DNA from: Clostridiales bacterium | GTDB lineage: Bacteria; Bacillota; Clostridia; Oscillospirales; Oscillospiraceae | Direction of reading: 5' to 3' | Length of the DNA stretch: 7,439 bases | Assembly (NCBI GenBank): GCA_019422005.1 | Contig: JAHZEF010000107.1 | Span: 1 to 7,439 of the forward strand | Shown here: positions 5,673-7,439 of the stretch, piece after piece | How the letters are laid out: each line of letters begins with the position of its first letter | How positions within the stretch are numbered: position 1 is the first letter of the stretch | Notes under the pieces: generated by a model | Seen by the model: only the letters and a program-made list of their open reading frames with translations | What the model was told of the DNA's origin: nothing | Database searches by the model: none | Made by a program: the position numbers and the translations under genes

Positions 5673-6818
5673 ATGGATGAGAAAATTCCGCAGCTGACCC
5701 TGACGCCGGATCTGAACAGCGTCCCCACCCCGGAAATCCCGCAGCCGTCCGGGATTGCCGCCCAGGCTCCCGCGCCGGAAGCCGGGCCCGACATGAGCGT
5801 CCTGACCGAGGCAGAGCAGAAGGCGGTCCGTGACTTTGCCGCAAAAATCGATCTTCGTGATTCCGCGCAGATCATGCAGTACGGTGTGGCGGCGCAGAAA
5901 AACATTTCGGATTTCTCGGAATCTGCCCTGAACTCCGTCCGTACCAAGGATATGGGAGAAATCGGCGATATGGTCGGAAACCTGCTGGTGGAGCTGAAGG
6001 GCTTCGACGCCGAGGAAGAAAAAAAGGGATTCTTCGGCCTGTTCAGGAAGGCTTCCAAATCCCTGGAAGTCATGAAAATCAAATACGACAAGGCGGAAGC
6101 CAACGTGGACAAAATCTCCCAGCAGCTGGAGCAGCATCAGATTACCCTGATGAAGGATATTGCCGTGCTGGATCAGATGTACGAGAAGAACCTGGAATAC
6201 TACAAGCAGCTGACCATGTATATCCTGGCCGGCCAGCAAAAACTGGCGGACGAGCGTTCGACCACGCTGGTGGAACTGCAGAACAAAGCCCGTGAAACCG
6301 GCACCGCCGAGGATGCGCAGGCGGCAAACGACTACGCCAATCTCTGCCTGCGGTTTGAAAAGAAGCTGCACGATCTGGAGCTGACCCGCGTCATCTCCGT
6401 ACAGATGGCCCCCCAGATCCGGATGATCCAGAATAACGACACGCTGATGACAGAGAAGATCCAGACAACAATCATCAACACCATTCCGCTTTGGAAAAGC
6501 CAGATGGTTCTGGCTCTGGGCACCCATCATTCCCAGCAGGCCATTGAGGCGGAGCGCCAGGTTACCGACATGACCAATGAACTGCTGCGCAAGAATGCGG
6601 ATAAGCTGAAAATGGCCACGGTGGAAACCGCGAAAGCCTCTGAGCGGGGCATCGTGGATATCGAAACCCTGCAGCACACCAATGAAAGCCTGATTTCCAC
6701 GCTGGATGAGGTGCTGCAAATCCAGACCGAGGGCGCCCAGAAGCGCCGGGAGGCGGAAGCGCAGCTGCGCCGCATCGAAGGCGAGCTGAAGCAGAAGCTT
6801 CTGGAGGTTCGCGGATAA
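5673..6818 (+). CDS. telA: TelA/YaaN family toxic anion resistance protein
   Basis: This 381-residue, mostly alpha-helical soluble protein belongs to the TelA/KlaA family, named for plasmid tellurite resistance and found on many Firmicute chromosomes. It has a Pro/Ala-rich N-terminal tail (1-40), then GFFGLFRKASKSLE (119-132) opening the core. Coiled-coil segments (about 133-235) include QLEQHQITLMKDIAVLDQMY and YILAGQQKL. The most conserved part follows (about 240-345): ISVQMAPQIRMIQNNDTLM, then IPLWKSQMVLALG. The C-terminus is charged and coiled. It has no membrane segment or catalytic motif. AAGGAG (5656-5661) begins on the last base of the xpaC stop codon, 11 bases before the ATG, so the two are almost certainly co-transcribed. 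The link to tellurite or other anions is inherited from the family name; a general envelope-stress role is equally possible. Length is normal and nothing is missing. Confidence 0.92.
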   Translation: MDEKIPQLTLTPDLNSVPTPEIPQPSGIAAQAPAPEAGPDMSVLTEAEQKAVRDFAAKIDLRDSAQIMQYGVAAQKNISDFSESALNSVRTKDMGEIGDMVGNLLVELKGFDAEEEKKGFFGLFRKASKSLEVMKIKYDKAEANVDKISQQLEQHQITLMKDIAVLDQMYEKNLEYYKQLTMYILAGQQKLADERSTTLVELQNKARETGTAEDAQAANDYANLCLRFEKKLHDLELTRVISVQMAPQIRMIQNNDTLMTEKIQTTIINTIPLWKSQMVLALGTHHSQQAIEAERQVTDMTNELLRKNADKLKMATVETAKASERGIVDIETLQHTNESLISTLDEVLQIQTEGAQKRREAEAQLRRIEGELKQKLLEVRG

Positions 6819-6868
6819 AATGCCGGGCCACCGCCCGTGCCTCTCACTCCAACAGGACAGGTGAATCC

Positions 6869-7439
6869 ATGAAACTATTCAAAAATCATACAGTCGCCGT
6901 GATTCTGACCATTCTGGTCATCGCCGGATGCGTGTTTTTCGGCTATGTCAAGGCCCCGGAACCGTCTGTTTCCGACATGACCGCGAACGAATACGCGCGG
7001 GAAAATTATGAGGCCTATTGGAATCTGACCGAGGATCAGGCCGACATTCTTTCCGACGATACCATTCAAACCATCGCCACATACAATGCTGCGCTGGATT
7101 ATACCTACGGCAGTATTCTGGCAGTCATCACCGTCCGGGATCTGGACGGCAGGGCCATCGAAGAGGCAGCGCTGGAGTTCAGCGCAGAATGGGAATTGAA
7201 ATCCACGGATATGCTCCTTCTGATCCATCAGGCCTCTGATGAATGGTACCTGGCATACGGCAGCGATATGGCCAACTATGTCAACAACCGCCTGAATACA
7301 ATTTTCACGGCTTCGCTGGGCGCCGGCTCTGTTTCTGCTTCCGCAGACCAGCAGCTTCCCCGGCTGTTTGCCGACGTGGAAGACTGGTATGCCGATTACA
7401 TTCCCGGCGGCGACGCATCGTTCCAGCCGGCATCGCAGC
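6869..7439 (+). CDS. TPM-domain membrane-anchored protein (partial, runs off the window)
   Basis: Only the first 190 codons are present; the frame is still open at the last base. Residues 8-26 form one hydrophobic segment after a short Lys-rich start, consistent with a membrane anchor. A TPM-like domain follows from about 55 (DQADILSDDTIQTI, then YGSILAVITVRDLDG and DMLLLIHQASDEWYLAYGSDM). This resembles the TPM/DUF477 fold of proteins tied to membrane-protein maintenance, some with phosphatase activity. IAGC at 18-21 looks like a lipobox, but the residues after the Cys stay hydrophobic, so I favour an uncleaved anchor. AGGTGA (6859-6864) precedes the ATG by four bases; AGGA (6854-6857) is a second option. 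It lies 50 bp after telA with a small CGGGC/GCCCG hairpin (6824-6837) between, and probably belongs to the same operon. Confidence 0.8.
   Translation, partial: MKLFKNHTVAVILTILVIAGCVFFGYVKAPEPSVSDMTANEYARENYEAYWNLTEDQADILSDDTIQTIATYNAALDYTYGSILAVITVRDLDGRAIEEAALEFSAEWELKSTDMLLLIHQASDEWYLAYGSDMANYVNNRLNTIFTASLGAGSVSASADQQLPRLFADVEDWYADYIPGGDASFQPASQ

Noticed and set aside
5616..6719. A 367-codon open frame on the minus strand
   Set aside because: It is antisense to telA, has no ribosome binding site I can credit and no recognisable family; telA on the other strand is clear.
6824..6837. CGGGC/GCCCG hairpin between telA and the TPM gene as a terminator
   Set aside because: Only five pairs and no T run; too weak to call, so it is only mentioned with the TPM gene.
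6887..6931. Lipoprotein signal (IAGC) in the TPM-domain protein
   Set aside because: The lipobox pattern is present but the hydrophobic stretch continues past the Cys (VFFGYV), which fits an uncleaved anchor better.

Overview
The window looks like chromosomal DNA of a moderately GC-rich Firmicute, most likely a gut-type member of the Clostridia (Oscillospiraceae or Lachnospiraceae-like). This rests on protein families I recognise: a short CorA, a DUF975 membrane protein and an XpaC/TelA/TPM gene set. Strong AGGAGG-type ribosome binding sites and sigma-A-type promoters fit the same picture. I see no insertion sequence, CRISPR array, tRNA or rRNA.

Layout. Positions 1-683 hold no intact gene. 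The minus strand carries a decayed small heat-shock (Hsp20) gene with a recognisable promoter remnant, and the plus strand carries the corA promoter. Next come three plus-strand genes: corA (684-1601, Mg2+/divalent cation channel), a purine-type phosphoribosyltransferase (1820-2374, behind a near-consensus promoter) and an HD-domain hydrolase (2479-3024). A perfect 12-bp hairpin (3115-3142) separates these from two convergent minus-strand genes. Those are rpe (4062-4715, ribulose-phosphate 3-epimerase) followed in its transcription direction by a DUF975 multi-pass membrane protein (3159-3968). From about 5000 on the plus strand lies a second operon: xpaC (5012-5656), telA (5673-6818) and a TPM-domain membrane protein cut by the window end (6869-7439).

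The most notable stretch is the 296-bp divergent region between rpe and xpaC. On the minus strand it has an exact consensus promoter (TTGACA, 17 bp, TATAAT; 4893-4921). About 171 nt of leader follows before the rpe start. That leader contains a perfect 10-bp GC hairpin, a three-way-junction-like fold closed by 12 bp, a repeated 8-mer that allows competing pairings, and a hairpin touching the rpe Shine-Dalgarno. I match it to no riboswitch or ncRNA class I know, so it is the best candidate here for an undescribed RNA element. The xpaC promoter (4938-4966) is back to back with it and lies downstream of the structured part.

Functionally, the corA-to-HD block looks like housekeeping (ion homeostasis, purine salvage, unknown hydrolase). 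rpe belongs to the pentose phosphate pathway. The xpaC-telA-TPM operon is a membrane/envelope stress cluster whose biochemical role is poorly defined in the family as a whole.
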